NCBI GenBank assembly: GCA_945860295.1
Contig: CAMAQH010000007.1
Coordinates: 1 to 64,000, forward strand
Reading direction: 5' to 3'
Length of the DNA: 64,000 bases
DNA from: Prosthecobacter debontii
Lineage (GTDB): Bacteria > Verrucomicrobiota > Verrucomicrobiia > Verrucomicrobiales > Verrucomicrobiaceae
The notes below the pieces were generated by a model. That model ran no database searches and was not told where the DNA came from. It saw only the letters and a program-made list of their open reading frames with translations. Within the stretch, counting starts at the first letter, position 1, and every line of letters begins with the position of its first letter. The position numbers were made by a program, and so were the translations under genes. Positions 6,607 through 15,675 of this stretch are shown piece after piece.

Positions 6607-9432
6607 ATGATGCCCATCATGATTCGACTGCTGACTCTCTACCTCTTCGCGGCGGTTCTTTACGCTGAAGACAAAATCCGCCTCGTCCGCGAGACGGAAG
6701 CTCTCACACCCGAGCAAGAACGAGCCGCGCTGCATGTCTCCGCAGGCTTCGAGGTGCAGCTATTCGCCAGCGAGCCGATGATTAACAAGCCGATCAACAT
6801 GGCCTTTGATGCGCGCGGCCGGCTGTGGGTCAGCAGCACCGTCGAGTATCCTTACAGCGCGGACAAATCACGCTGGTCTGATCCACAAGGCACGCGGGTC
6901 AAAGACAGCCGCGATGCGATCAAGGTGCTCGAAGATTCCGATGGTGATGGCAAAGCCGATAAAGTCACCGACTTCGCTGATGGGTTGAACATTCCCACGG
7001 GCGTCGTGCCCTGGCACAAGCCGGAGCACAAAGCCGGCTGCATCGCCTGGAGCGTCCCGAACATTTGGTACTTCGCCGACACCGATGGCGATGACAAAGC
7101 CGATGTCCGCGAGATCCTCTTTGGCCCGCTTGGTTATGAAAAAGACACCCACGGAATGTGCAGCAGCTTTCGGTTAGGCCTGGATGGCTGGATTTACGCC
7201 ACCCACGGATTTAACAACACCAGCCACTTCAGAGCGAAGGATGGCAGCTCGCTCGATCTCCACAGCGGCAACGTCTTCCGCTTCCGTCCCGATGGTTCGC
7301 GCATCGAACCCTGGACACACGGCCAGGTGAATCCGTTTGGCATGTGCTGGGATCGCTACGGCAATCTCTACAGCGCCGACTGCCACAGCTCGCCGATCTA
7401 CCAGCTCATTCGCGGCGCGCATTACCCGAGCTTTGGCAAGCCGCATGACGGACTCGGGTTCGCACCCGTCATGTGCCAGCACACGCACGGCTCTACTGGT
7501 ATCTGCGGCATCGTCTATATTGATGGCGGCGTCTGGGGCCCCGAGTGGGACGATCACATGTTTGTCGGCAACTGCGTCACCTCGAAAGTGAACCACGACA
7601 AAGTCACCTTCACCGGCAGCACCCCGAAGGCCAACGAACAGCCTGACTTCATCACCAGCGACGACCCCTGGTTCCGCCCCGTCGATCTCCAGCTAGGCCC
7701 CGACAACGCCCTCTACATCGCCGACTTCTACAACCGGATTATCGGCCACTACGAAGTCCCGCTCGATCATCCAGGACGGGACAGGGAACGCGGGAGAATT
7801 TGGCGGGTAGTGAAGCAATCCGGCATCGCCAAACGTCAGTTGCCACAACAGCTCAATGTTTTCGATTGGCGTGCGGCTCTTCAGAATAAGTCTGCCTTTG
7901 TGCAACGCGCCGTCATTTCAAATCTCCAGGACGATCCACGTTTGGAAGCGCTGCCCGTTTTGATCCGCACGGCACAAACTACACCGATTGATGACATCAG
8001 CCTGCAACTCGCTTTCCGTGTGGTCATTCGGGATCACCTCAAGCTCAAGGGAGCTTTCGACCAACTCGACAGCGAGGCTCAGACATTGATCACAGAGATT
8101 GCTCCTGCGGTTCCAACAGCCGAAGCGGCAGCCTTCATGCTGCGACGGTTGGAGGACGGATATCCCATCAGCAAAGACACGCTGGTCCACATCGCTCGAT
8201 TCATAGAAGTCACACAACTTCCTAAGGTCATTAGATTCGCCAAAGCCAGTCAGTATGATCCCGTTGAATCGCTTCAATCCATCAACGATGGCCTCAGCGA
8301 ACGCGGGGCACCAGCCAATCCAGAGTTCCTCGCCTGGGCACAGGAACTGGCGGTGCAATTGCTCGCGTCGCTGGATCAGAAGGCAGTGCCAGCCTGGACA
8401 TCCCTCGCTCCTGCCGAGTCAGCGCCAAAGTGGTCGCTGCAATCTCGCCAGTGCTCGGATGGCAGGGAGGCGAAGGTGTTGCAGAGCATGGACAAAGGTG
8501 GCGACGAGGAGAAACTGACGGGCATCTTGCGCTCGAAGGATTTCTCCACGCCAGCCAAGGTCTCACTCTGGATCAATGGACATCGCGGGCCTCCTGCTGC
8601 CAAAGTACACGACAAAAACTTGGTGCGTATCGTCGATACCAAGAGTGGCGCGGTGCTTGCAAGTGCGTTCCCGCCACGAAGCGATGTGTGCCAGCGTGTC
8701 GAACTCGATCTCGCCAAGCATGTCGGCAAAGCCGTGCGGCTTGAGATCGTGGATGGCGATGACGAAAAGGCCTACGCTTGGCTTGGCATCACGCGCATCG
8801 AACCTGCTGTGATCAGTGTGGATGATTTCCAAGCCGAGGACAGCACTCGCGCTTCACTCAAGACACTGGCGGCGATGCTGCAACACACAGCGCCTGCCGC
8901 TTTGCGTGAAAAGCTCGCTGCCTTCATGCCACAGCGTCCTGCTCCGCCACCGTTGCCGATTTCTCCTGAGCAGCGAAAGCAGCTTGATACGCTCATCACC
9001 GCGCGTTCATCGGCCTTTGCCAAGGCCAAGCCGGATGCAGGAAAAGGGAAGCAGGTTTTTCTAACGAACTGTGCTTCATGCCATCGCATCGGCGGAGAGG
9101 GTGGTCTTGTCGGACCGCAGCTCGATGGCATCGGCAATCGCGGTGCGGACCGGTTGTGCGAGGACATTCTTGATCCCAATCGAAACGTCGATGCACATTT
9201 CCACATTCACACGCTGACGCTGAAGGACGGCTCCAACATAAGCGGCTTCCTCAAAGGCGAAGCCGGGCAGGTGATCATCGTCGCCGATGCAGCCGGGCAA
9301 GAGCATCGTGTCGGAAAAACCGAAGTGGTGAAGGATGACCCCACGCCCATGTCACTCATGCCGCCTGTGTTTGGGCAGACGATTCCCGAGAAGGATTTTG
9401 CCGATCTGCTGGGCTGGCTGCTGACGAAGTGA
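6607..9432 (+). CDS. PVC-type membrane-bound dehydrogenase with C-terminal cytochrome c domain
   Basis: A 941-aa exported protein. After a signal peptide (MIRLLTLYLFAAVLYA) comes a beta-propeller of the sorbosone-dehydrogenase/PVC N-terminal type (start GFEVQLFASEP, then IKVLEDSDGDGKAD). A HEAT-like helical stretch and a jelly-roll segment follow, then a PVC heme domain with CASCH around residue 822. Such proteins are thought to oxidise sugars or alcohols in the periplasm and pass electrons to the heme; the substrate is unknown. I preferred ATG 6607, which has GAGGAG upstream, over a TTG at 6583. The gene is transcribed alone and converges on the VWA gene, whose stop is only four bases away. 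Confidence 0.88.
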   Translation: MMPIMIRLLTLYLFAAVLYAEDKIRLVRETEALTPEQERAALHVSAGFEVQLFASEPMINKPINMAFDARGRLWVSSTVEYPYSADKSRWSDPQGTRVKDSRDAIKVLEDSDGDGKADKVTDFADGLNIPTGVVPWHKPEHKAGCIAWSVPNIWYFADTDGDDKADVREILFGPLGYEKDTHGMCSSFRLGLDGWIYATHGFNNTSHFRAKDGSSLDLHSGNVFRFRPDGSRIEPWTHGQVNPFGMCWDRYGNLYSADCHSSPIYQLIRGAHYPSFGKPHDGLGFAPVMCQHTHGSTGICGIVYIDGGVWGPEWDDHMFVGNCVTSKVNHDKVTFTGSTPKANEQPDFITSDDPWFRPVDLQLGPDNALYIADFYNRIIGHYEVPLDHPGRDRERGRIWRVVKQSGIAKRQLPQQLNVFDWRAALQNKSAFVQRAVISNLQDDPRLEALPVLIRTAQTTPIDDISLQLAFRVVIRDHLKLKGAFDQLDSEAQTLITEIAPAVPTAEAAAFMLRRLEDGYPISKDTLVHIARFIEVTQLPKVIRFAKASQYDPVESLQSINDGLSERGAPANPEFLAWAQELAVQLLASLDQKAVPAWTSLAPAESAPKWSLQSRQCSDGREAKVLQSMDKGGDEEKLTGILRSKDFSTPAKVSLWINGHRGPPAAKVHDKNLVRIVDTKSGAVLASAFPPRSDVCQRVELDLAKHVGKAVRLEIVDGDDEKAYAWLGITRIEPAVISVDDFQAEDSTRASLKTLAAMLQHTAPAALREKLAAFMPQRPAPPPLPISPEQRKQLDTLITARSSAFAKAKPDAGKGKQVFLTNCASCHRIGGEGGLVGPQLDGIGNRGADRLCEDILDPNRNVDAHFHIHTLTLKDGSNISGFLKGEAGQVIIVADAAGQEHRVGKTEVVKDDPTPMSLMPPVFGQTIPEKDFADLLGWLLTK

Positions 9433-9436
9433 TGGT

Positions 9437-12139
9437 CTATTTTCTCTTCGCTCGATCAAAGCGGCGCTGACGGTCAGCGGGGGTGACTTCGACAACTGGC
9501 GATGAAGTCACGGGCTCCTTGGTGACTGTTGCCGTCGTCGTCTTCAATCGAGCCTGATGCTTCATCACCGCAGCCTTCGGTTTCTCGCGGCACTTCCATT
9601 GCCAGCCAGCAAAGGCCCACTCAGGCAGGTGCCAACCAGTGCGTGTGACGAGTGCTTCAATGAGCATGAGCAAGAGTGCGGTGATGAGCAGCCAGCCCTG
9701 CATGTCGGCAAAGCGTGGCAGGCGCGGACTGCGCCAAGCTTGGCTGAAGTCGAGCAGCTCACGACCGCCGCTGCTGGCGGAGACTTGGCGCAACTCCTCG
9801 GCGCGGGCTTCGTCAAAAGCCCACTCGGTGCTGGTGCCGAGCAGTGTGGGACCGAAGTTCAAGGCTGTGCCACGGAGTTGCACGGCACCGCGCACCATCT
9901 CGCCTTCCTTCAGCGTGACGCTGGCTTGATAGTGGCCGGGCGAGAGGCGCTCCCAGGCCAGCTCATGCGCGGCTTCAGCGCGAGTTCCATGCGCGATGAG
10001 CACGCGCGGTGGCTTGGCTTGCAGCTTCGGTTCCCACTCGGCGCCGTGCATGAGATCGAGCGTGAGCAGATCACCATCGATGTGATGTTTCAAGCCGATG
10101 CCCGGAGGCAACTGCTCGCCCATCAGCCAGCGCACGAGGGTTTGCAGGAAGTCGCCATACTTCGGCCACGCGCGCACTTTTTCGGAATGCTCGCCGCCGA
10201 GCGGAAAGCTCACGGCAGCGGTGCGACCGATACCGCGCTGACCAAAGGAGACGAGCGGAGCTTTGTATTCATCGTTGGTTAGCAAGCCCTGGCTGGCCCA
10301 GTCGCGCAGGTAGCTGAGATTGTAGCCATCGGCTTCCGGCAGCCAGTCGAGCCTCTGACCACTGATCTCAAACCAGCCGCCTGCACCCTGGGTTTTCACC
10401 GGATCGACGATGAAGGCACTGCGCGCGACAGACACGGTTTCCTGACTGAAGATGCTCGGCAATTCCTCCGCCTTGTCGGTGAAGAACAGCCGGCCTTTGC
10501 CACGCTTGGCGATGTCTTCGAGCAGCCACGCATCGGGATCACTGCGCTGGCCGAGAGCGATCACGCTGATCGTGCCGCTGTTGGCGATGATCTCGTCGAT
10601 GAGCTTGATGTAGTCGCCAGGCTCCTCCGAGTCAGCAGCATCGGAAAAGAGGATGATGTGGCGCTGACCCACGGGCGCGTCTTTGAGTTTATCCCACGCA
10701 GCTTTCAGGCCCTCATAAACAAAGATGCCACCGCCGGTGCTCTCGATGCGACGCACAGCGCTTTCCATCTTGTCGCGGTTCGGGCCTACAGGTTGCAGCG
10801 GCACCATCTCATGCGCGTTGCTGTCCACTGCGAAGACGGTCAGCAGATCCTGCGGTGAAAGGAAGCGCACCGCATTAGCCGCGCCTTCATCGGCGAGCGA
10901 CATTTTGGTGAAGCCGTTTTGCACGGTCATGCCCATTGACCCGCTGCGATCCATGACGATGGCCATCGCCACCATGAGCTTCCGGTGTTCCTGCTTCAGC
11001 TCCATCGACACGGGCAGCAGAGGATCAATCGCCGAGTCAAAGTAGCCGCCCGCCGCGAAGCTCTTCTTCCCACCCGCCATCAGCAAACTGCCACCCTGCT
11101 CGCGCACATAAAAATCCAGCGCGCGGAGGAAATCAGCAGGAAGCTCAAAGGCGGGCACGTTGTTCAACATCACGCATTTGGCCCCTGCCATCTGGCCTGG
11201 ACGCAGGCTGCGAAGATCGTTGACGGCTTCCACCGTGAAACCTTGTCTCTGCAAGGTCTGTGCCACAGGATCATTGAGATACGAAGTGAGCAGTAGCACG
11301 CGTGGGCCGCCCGCGATTTCGATCATGGCTTCATGGCGATTGTTTCCTGGATGCGCATCCACCGTGGGTGCGATCAGTGCTTCATAATGCGCCACGCCCG
11401 CTGCGCCGAGTCGATCCGTAAAGCGGACGCGCCCGCTGCCAAGATGCACCTCGGCATCCGTCGTCTTCAGCTCACGTCCATCGCGCAAAACGGTGAGCGG
11501 CACCTTGCCATCGCGCGTGCCGCGCACCTCCACTTCGATGAGGAAAGGCTCGCCGAGCTGTGAGCGAGACGGGATGTTCAGAGCAGCAACGCGGAAGTCC
11601 GTCGGCTCATGATCTCGCACCACGCGGTAGTCCATCACCACGCCCTGACGTGTCAGTTTCTCCGCGATGCCATGCAGCGGCTCCGTCGAGTAGCCATCGC
11701 TCAACACCAGCACGCGCGCCGGACGTCCTTTGCCCTCACGACCCGCAAGCGTCAGCGCCTGAGTGATCGCCAACCCCGTCTGCGTGGACTGGCGATTGCG
11801 TTCATAAAGCTCCGCGCCTTCTGCGCCGCGCCGCATCACCTCGGCGGCGTAGTTCAGGTAATACACGCGATCATTTCTGCCGCGATGCTTCTCCAGCAGC
11901 TTCTCCCATTCCGGCAAACCCTTCGCCATCGGCTTCTCCGCCGACACCGACGAATCCAGCAGCACCCAAAGATCAATCCCGCCCTCCAGCTTCCGCCATT
12001 GCGGCTGCGCCAGCGTGAAGGTGATGAGCACCAGCAGCACGATCCGCAGTGGCCGCCACAATCCTAGACGTGGCAGCATCCATCCCAATAGCAGCAGGAT
12101 GGGAAGAAGCGCGAGCCATTCGGGGTGACGGAGAATCAT
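9437..12139 (-). CDS. Membrane protein with two VWA domains and a glutamine-amidotransferase-like domain
   Basis: A 900-aa protein with two N-terminal membrane helices (residues about 8-45), a first VWA-like region (LWVLLDSSVSA), a class-I-amidotransferase-like fold (VLLLTSYLNDPVAQTL), a second VWA with an intact MIDAS motif (VMDRSGSMG) and a final membrane helix (WLLITALLLMLIEAL). This is the usual build of large BatA/B-like proteins next to MoxR systems, probably a metal-dependent scaffold at the cell envelope. The ATG at 12139 overlaps the stop of the upstream gene (ATGA), so I rejected an upstream in-frame start at 12196. It forms an operon with the 600-aa BatA-like gene. Confidence 0.87.
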   Translation of the reverse strand: MILRHPEWLALLPILLLLGWMLPRLGLWRPLRIVLLVLITFTLAQPQWRKLEGGIDLWVLLDSSVSAEKPMAKGLPEWEKLLEKHRGRNDRVYYLNYAAEVMRRGAEGAELYERNRQSTQTGLAITQALTLAGREGKGRPARVLVLSDGYSTEPLHGIAEKLTRQGVVMDYRVVRDHEPTDFRVAALNIPSRSQLGEPFLIEVEVRGTRDGKVPLTVLRDGRELKTTDAEVHLGSGRVRFTDRLGAAGVAHYEALIAPTVDAHPGNNRHEAMIEIAGGPRVLLLTSYLNDPVAQTLQRQGFTVEAVNDLRSLRPGQMAGAKCVMLNNVPAFELPADFLRALDFYVREQGGSLLMAGGKKSFAAGGYFDSAIDPLLPVSMELKQEHRKLMVAMAIVMDRSGSMGMTVQNGFTKMSLADEGAANAVRFLSPQDLLTVFAVDSNAHEMVPLQPVGPNRDKMESAVRRIESTGGGIFVYEGLKAAWDKLKDAPVGQRHIILFSDAADSEEPGDYIKLIDEIIANSGTISVIALGQRSDPDAWLLEDIAKRGKGRLFFTDKAEELPSIFSQETVSVARSAFIVDPVKTQGAGGWFEISGQRLDWLPEADGYNLSYLRDWASQGLLTNDEYKAPLVSFGQRGIGRTAAVSFPLGGEHSEKVRAWPKYGDFLQTLVRWLMGEQLPPGIGLKHHIDGDLLTLDLMHGAEWEPKLQAKPPRVLIAHGTRAEAAHELAWERLSPGHYQASVTLKEGEMVRGAVQLRGTALNFGPTLLGTSTEWAFDEARAEELRQVSASSGGRELLDFSQAWRSPRLPRFADMQGWLLITALLLMLIEALVTRTGWHLPEWAFAGWQWKCREKPKAAVMKHQARLKTTTATVTKEPVTSSPVVEVTPADRQRRFDRAKRK

Positions 12140-13938
12140 GTGGCTGACGAGGCAAGGGGTAAATCTTTCTTCGTGGGCGCTCTGCCCCACCACCAACTGC
12201 CCAGCATCGCAGCGAGCAGGACGAGGAGCCAGAGACGCCAGTTGGGGTCGGACTCCATGACGGTTTCGGTCTGAATCGTCTTCAGGGTGGCGAGATCTTG
12301 AAAGGGTTTCGCGGTGGAGAGATCGGCTTCGCGGGCATCGGCAAAGTGGGCGGCTGCGCGAAGGAGCAGGGTGTCGGTTTGGCGCACTTCGAAGAAGCCC
12401 GGCTGAGCCGGAGCGCGCAGCAGGTGAGCTTGGGCGATGGGCACCTCCACGGTGAGCGGTGGCGTGTGCGTGATCAGCGTCAGCGGTGCGGCTTTTTCAC
12501 CATGAACATGAGCGACGATGAGTCGCTGACGCAGGTCGAAGTTCGCGACTTCGAGCGCGACTTTTTCATGCCGCACATGCTGGAGAAAGCGATGCAGCAG
12601 AACGGCGAGCGCGGGGAGTTTGCGGGCGTTGCTGGTGATAAGGTCGAAGTGGCAGAACAGCTGGGACGCGCCTGCTGGTGTGCGGCGCAGGCTGATCAGG
12701 GGACGCTCGCCCTGCCAGAGCAGAATGCGATCGCGCACATCACGTGGCAGGACCATGCCTTCATGGACGAGCAGGGATTGCCAGTTCAGACCCTCAGTCA
12801 AAGGATGCGCCTCACCGACGATTTGCCCGCGCAGCCACGCCGCCTTTTCACCTTTGTTATGCGAAGCAAAGATGCAGGCATGTTGATCGACGCCGAGAGC
12901 GATGCTCGGTGGCCAGACGATGACTCGCACGTCCGCGCTCGCCGCTGTCACGAGCTGTGTGTCGGCGAACTTTTGGAAGAAATCAGTGAGTTCGGCAGAG
13001 CCATCATCGCGGCCATTGGGTAGGTGTAGGCCGAGTTGCTTAGGCTTAGGGCAGAGCACGGGGAGTTCATCGTCGAGCGTGAAAGCATCAGGCTTTAAAG
13101 AAAGGGTCAGGCCTTGGTCGCCCGCTTCATCGAGAAATGGACCCGACATCGTGCGCGTCTCTTGCGGACCGAGCGTGAGTTTGGTCCAGGCGGATTGCTT
13201 GCCTGCGCTGCCTGCCTGCCATTCGCGTTCTTGTGGCTGGCTGCTGTAGTTGCGCAGCAGAGCACGCCAGATCGCCTGGCCATCTTTCTCCTCCACGGTC
13301 ACACCCGCCCAGCCGACATTGGCGGTTTCGCTGCCAATGGAAAACAGCGCGGCCTCGAATGGCGGTTTGTTTTCCAGTAGATGATCGGTGATCAGAATGA
13401 TGCTGGCTTTGTCTCCCGCGAGATTTCGCGCGGTGCGCAGTGTCGGTGTGAAATCGTGCACGCCGAGCAGCGGCTGCCACTGCGCGAGTTCGGACTGCAT
13501 GTCAGCAGCACTGGCACCATGATAAAGCGTCGGCTGGCCTGGATCAGAGGAGAGCAAACTCAACTCTACGCGCGCCAGCGGACCCGCCAACGTCGAGAGT
13601 GTCGTGCGCACGGCATCCTCTGCCTGTGGACGAAAGGCCTGCATGGATGCCGAACTGTCAATAACGATGGCGATGCGCTGCACGGCCTCATTTTTCATCC
13701 AACGCGGTCTGGCCAGCAGCCAGGTGAAAAGTAGCACCATGAGCAATTGCAGCCACAGTGGGATGGAAGTTCGCAGGCGCTCAAAACGATTCCCCGTCTC
13801 CGACTCACGCCGCATCTGCTGGAGTAGAAACAGCGTCGTGATCACTTCACGTCGGCTGCGTCGTTGCAGGAAGTGAATGGCCAGCACCGCCGGGATGCCG
13901 AGCAGGCACCAGAGAGCGGCAGGAGAAGTGAAAGACAT
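12136..13938 (-). CDS. BatA-domain protein with VWA domain
   Basis: A 600-aa protein beginning with the BatA aerotolerance-type N terminus (MSFTSPAALWCLLGIPAVLA, helix, then a basic loop and a second helix WLQLLMVLLFTWLLARPRW). A VWA domain follows with MIDAS sequence VIDSSASM. A C-terminal membrane helix (WRLWLLVLLAAMLGSWWW) closes the chain. Partner of the downstream 900-aa gene, to which it is coupled by an ATGA overlap. In related genomes such genes follow a MoxR ATPase and a DUF58 gene; neither is present upstream here, where a 103-aa fragment and a toxin-antitoxin module sit instead. Confidence 0.87.
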   Translation of the reverse strand: MSFTSPAALWCLLGIPAVLAIHFLQRRSRREVITTLFLLQQMRRESETGNRFERLRTSIPLWLQLLMVLLFTWLLARPRWMKNEAVQRIAIVIDSSASMQAFRPQAEDAVRTTLSTLAGPLARVELSLLSSDPGQPTLYHGASAADMQSELAQWQPLLGVHDFTPTLRTARNLAGDKASIILITDHLLENKPPFEAALFSIGSETANVGWAGVTVEEKDGQAIWRALLRNYSSQPQEREWQAGSAGKQSAWTKLTLGPQETRTMSGPFLDEAGDQGLTLSLKPDAFTLDDELPVLCPKPKQLGLHLPNGRDDGSAELTDFFQKFADTQLVTAASADVRVIVWPPSIALGVDQHACIFASHNKGEKAAWLRGQIVGEAHPLTEGLNWQSLLVHEGMVLPRDVRDRILLWQGERPLISLRRTPAGASQLFCHFDLITSNARKLPALAVLLHRFLQHVRHEKVALEVANFDLRQRLIVAHVHGEKAAPLTLITHTPPLTVEVPIAQAHLLRAPAQPGFFEVRQTDTLLLRAAAHFADAREADLSTAKPFQDLATLKTIQTETVMESDPNWRLWLLVLLAAMLGSWWWGRAPTKKDLPLASSAT

Positions 13939-13957
13939 GACGTGTAGCCGAGGCTAG

Positions 13958-13991
13958 TTCGTCATTCAGATTTCGTCATTCAGATTTCATT
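13958..13991. repeat. 14-bp tandem repeat, two perfect copies plus a partial third
   Basis: The unit TTCGTCATTCAGAT occurs at 13958-13971 and 13972-13985, with a partial copy continuing to 13991, which overlaps the last five bases of the 103-aa gene. The same sequence family appears at 21055-21085 on the opposite strand, inside a signal-peptide coding region. It looks like a small dispersed repeat between genes. Confidence 0.75.
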
Positions 13992-14298
13992 CTGCCTTGG
14001 TCTCGATGACTTCACCGCCGAGCGGGATCACGAGCAGATCGCGCACTTTTTCAAGCGACAGGCCATGCACGGAGGCGTGCATGTAGAGCTTCTGTTTGCG
14101 ATTCTTGAGCTTCTTCATCACGTCCTCAATGTGTGACTCGTCCACGGCGTCCATGAAGTCGGAGAACCAGTAGATCGTGTCCGCCTCCATGACCTCTTTG
14201 CACATGAGCGCCGAGACGGTGTAGGTGATGCCGTCGAAGTCGATGAAGTAGGTGTTGGGCCACTTGATCATCTGCTGGTAGATGGCGTTCATCGGCAT
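13987..14298 (-). CDS. Unrecognised 103-aa protein, probably a C-terminal fragment
   Basis: I do not recognise the family with confidence. The sequence is acidic and aromatic in the first half (YFIDFDGITYTVSALMC, then DTIYWFSDF), followed by a charged helix (EDVMKKLKNRKQKLYM). It has no signal peptide. The beginning reads like the middle of a domain, and an in-frame stop lies just upstream (14302-14304), so it may be what is left of a longer VWA-cluster protein. It precedes the BatA/VWA genes on the same strand by 48 bases and could be co-transcribed with them. A 12-bp perfect palindrome (TCAGCATGCTGA, 14302-14313) lies immediately upstream. Confidence 0.55.
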   Translation of the reverse strand: MPMNAIYQQMIKWPNTYFIDFDGITYTVSALMCKEVMEADTIYWFSDFMDAVDESHIEDVMKKLKNRKQKLYMHASVHGLSLEKVRDLLVIPLGGEVIETKAE

Positions 14299-14471
14299 GG
14301 ATCAGCATGCTGAACGTCAAAAAAGCCGCTACACCAGATCTTAACGAAGCGATTGGGTTGCTTGGAGGGAATGGATTCGCTCATGACCGCGTGCACAACG
14401 AAAGCCGCCCGGCTTTCTTATGGTCAAAATGGCATCTTGCCTGTTATAACGGGTGTGGCTACACTGGCAGC

Positions 14472-14702
14472 ATGGTACTCGAACTTAAACTCCGCAAAAT
14501 CGGCAACTCTCTTGGCATTGTCCTTCCCAAAGAAGCGCTGGCAAAGCTCGGCGCGGAGGAGGGCGAGTCTCTGCTGCTAACGGATGCCAATGATGACAGC
14601 CTGCGCCTGAGCACCGCCAAGCCAGAAGTCAGCCGTCAGATGCAAATCGCGCAGGGCATCATGCAGCGTTATCGGAACACTTTGAGGGAACTGGCCAAAT
14701 GA
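14472..14702 (+). CDS. AbrB/MazE-type antitoxin
   Basis: A 76-aa protein with the swapped-hairpin AbrB DNA-binding fold: KLRKIGNSLGIVLPKEALAK is the hallmark. The C-terminal half is the usual toxin-binding, less conserved part. I chose ATG 14472, where the domain begins; a longer frame from 14307 adds 55 residues of unlikely sequence. Its last codon overlaps the Doc start (ATGA at 14699), typical of antitoxin-toxin pairs. Such antitoxins repress their own promoter; a short inverted repeat (GTGT-GGCT-ACAC) lies just upstream of the start, but this is weak evidence for an operator. Confidence 0.88.
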   Translation: MVLELKLRKIGNSLGIVLPKEALAKLGAEEGESLLLTDANDDSLRLSTAKPEVSRQMQIAQGIMQRYRNTLRELAK

Positions 14703-15085
14703 ATGAGCCGGAATGGGTCTTAAAAGAAACCGTTCTAGGGCTTCATGAGCAATCTTTGAATGATCATGGTGGTTCCTCGGGAATCCGCGACGAAGGATTG
14801 CGCGACTCCGCCTTGGGCAAGCCGAAAAACCTGTTCGCTTATGGGAACCCCAATCTGTTCGATCTGGCTGCCAGCTACGCCTTTGGGATCGTTAAAAATC
14901 ACCCGTTCATCGATGGCAATAAACGCACGGGCTTTGTCGCCGCCGTAGTGATGCTTGAGGCCAATGGGTATCACTTCACCGCCGATGAAACCGATGCAGC
15001 TATCCGCACGCTTGCCCTGGCCGCAGGAGACATGACAGAGACAGCCTATGCTGCGTGGCTGGAATCGAATTGCGAACGCGCATGA
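14699..15085 (+). CDS. doc: Doc/Fic-family toxin (death on curing)
   Basis: A 128-aa Fic-fold protein with the Doc signature HPFIDGNKRTG (residues 68-78). Doc toxins phosphorylate elongation factor EF-Tu and stop translation; the reversed Fic motif of Doc lacks the second arginine-based AMP-transfer arrangement, which agrees with this sequence. The length matches the P1 Doc family. It is coupled on both sides: the antitoxin stop overlaps its start, and its stop overlaps the start of a methyltransferase (ATGA at 15082). The catalytic motif is intact, so the toxin is predicted to be active. Confidence 0.9.
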   Translation: MNEPEWVLKETVLGLHEQSLNDHGGSSGIRDEGLRDSALGKPKNLFAYGNPNLFDLAASYAFGIVKNHPFIDGNKRTGFVAAVVMLEANGYHFTADETDAAIRTLALAAGDMTETAYAAWLESNCERA

Positions 15086-15675
15086 AACAACCCCTTCCTA
15101 TCGCCGAAGACATGTCGAAGCTGAAAACGCTTTTGCATGATTCGTTGTCACCTCATCTGACTGCTGACGCAGGGAAAGACATGCGAATCCTGAATCTGGC
15201 CTGTGGGCGCTGCGATGAGGCGGAAACGCTGATCCAAGTCGGTTCGGAGCTAACCAAAGGTGGTGACGTGGAGATGATCGGCGCGGACATTCGCATCCGC
15301 GAGATCCGACAGGCGCGGGAGAACCACGCGCATCTACCCGCGAAGTTTCTGATCGAAGACGCGACGAAGATCGATCAGCACCAGGAACTCGGCGACGACT
15401 TCAACATGGTCTTCCTACGTCATCAGAACTTTTGGCACGGCCAGGAGCTGTGGAAAAAGATCTTCGATCAAGGCATCGCCAAACTACGGCCTGATGGGAT
15501 GCTGGTGATCACGAGTTACTTCGATGTCGAGCACCGTTTGGCGCTCCGCGCGCTCGAAGCGCTCGGCATGGAAGTCATCAGCAACACCCGCAACAAAGCC
15601 AGCCGCGAATTGTCTGATGCGCCCGGCAAGTCGGTGGACCGTTGGGTGGCGGTGCTAAAAAGACGCGGGACGTGA
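15082..15675 (+). CDS. Class I SAM-dependent methyltransferase coupled to the Doc toxin
   Basis: A 197-aa protein with a Rossmann SAM motif (ILNLACGRCDEAETL), an acidic second strand (MIGADIRIREI) and a late strand PDGMLVITSYF. I chose ATG 15082, which overlaps the toxin stop by ATGA, over a GTG at 15055. The acceptor is unknown. Its coupling to an antitoxin-toxin pair is unusual: it might modify the toxin target, or may simply have been carried along. It ends directly against the convergent FAD oxidoreductase gene with no spacer. Confidence 0.7.
   Translation: MKQPLPIAEDMSKLKTLLHDSLSPHLTADAGKDMRILNLACGRCDEAETLIQVGSELTKGGDVEMIGADIRIREIRQARENHAHLPAKFLIEDATKIDQHQELGDDFNMVFLRHQNFWHGQELWKKIFDQGIAKLRPDGMLVITSYFDVEHRLALRALEALGMEVISNTRNKASRELSDAPGKSVDRWVAVLKRRGT

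Noticed and set aside
14307-14471. 55-residue extension of the AbrB antitoxin
   Set aside because: The AbrB fold begins at the ATG at 14472, and the upstream translation looks random and would overlap the intergenic palindrome.
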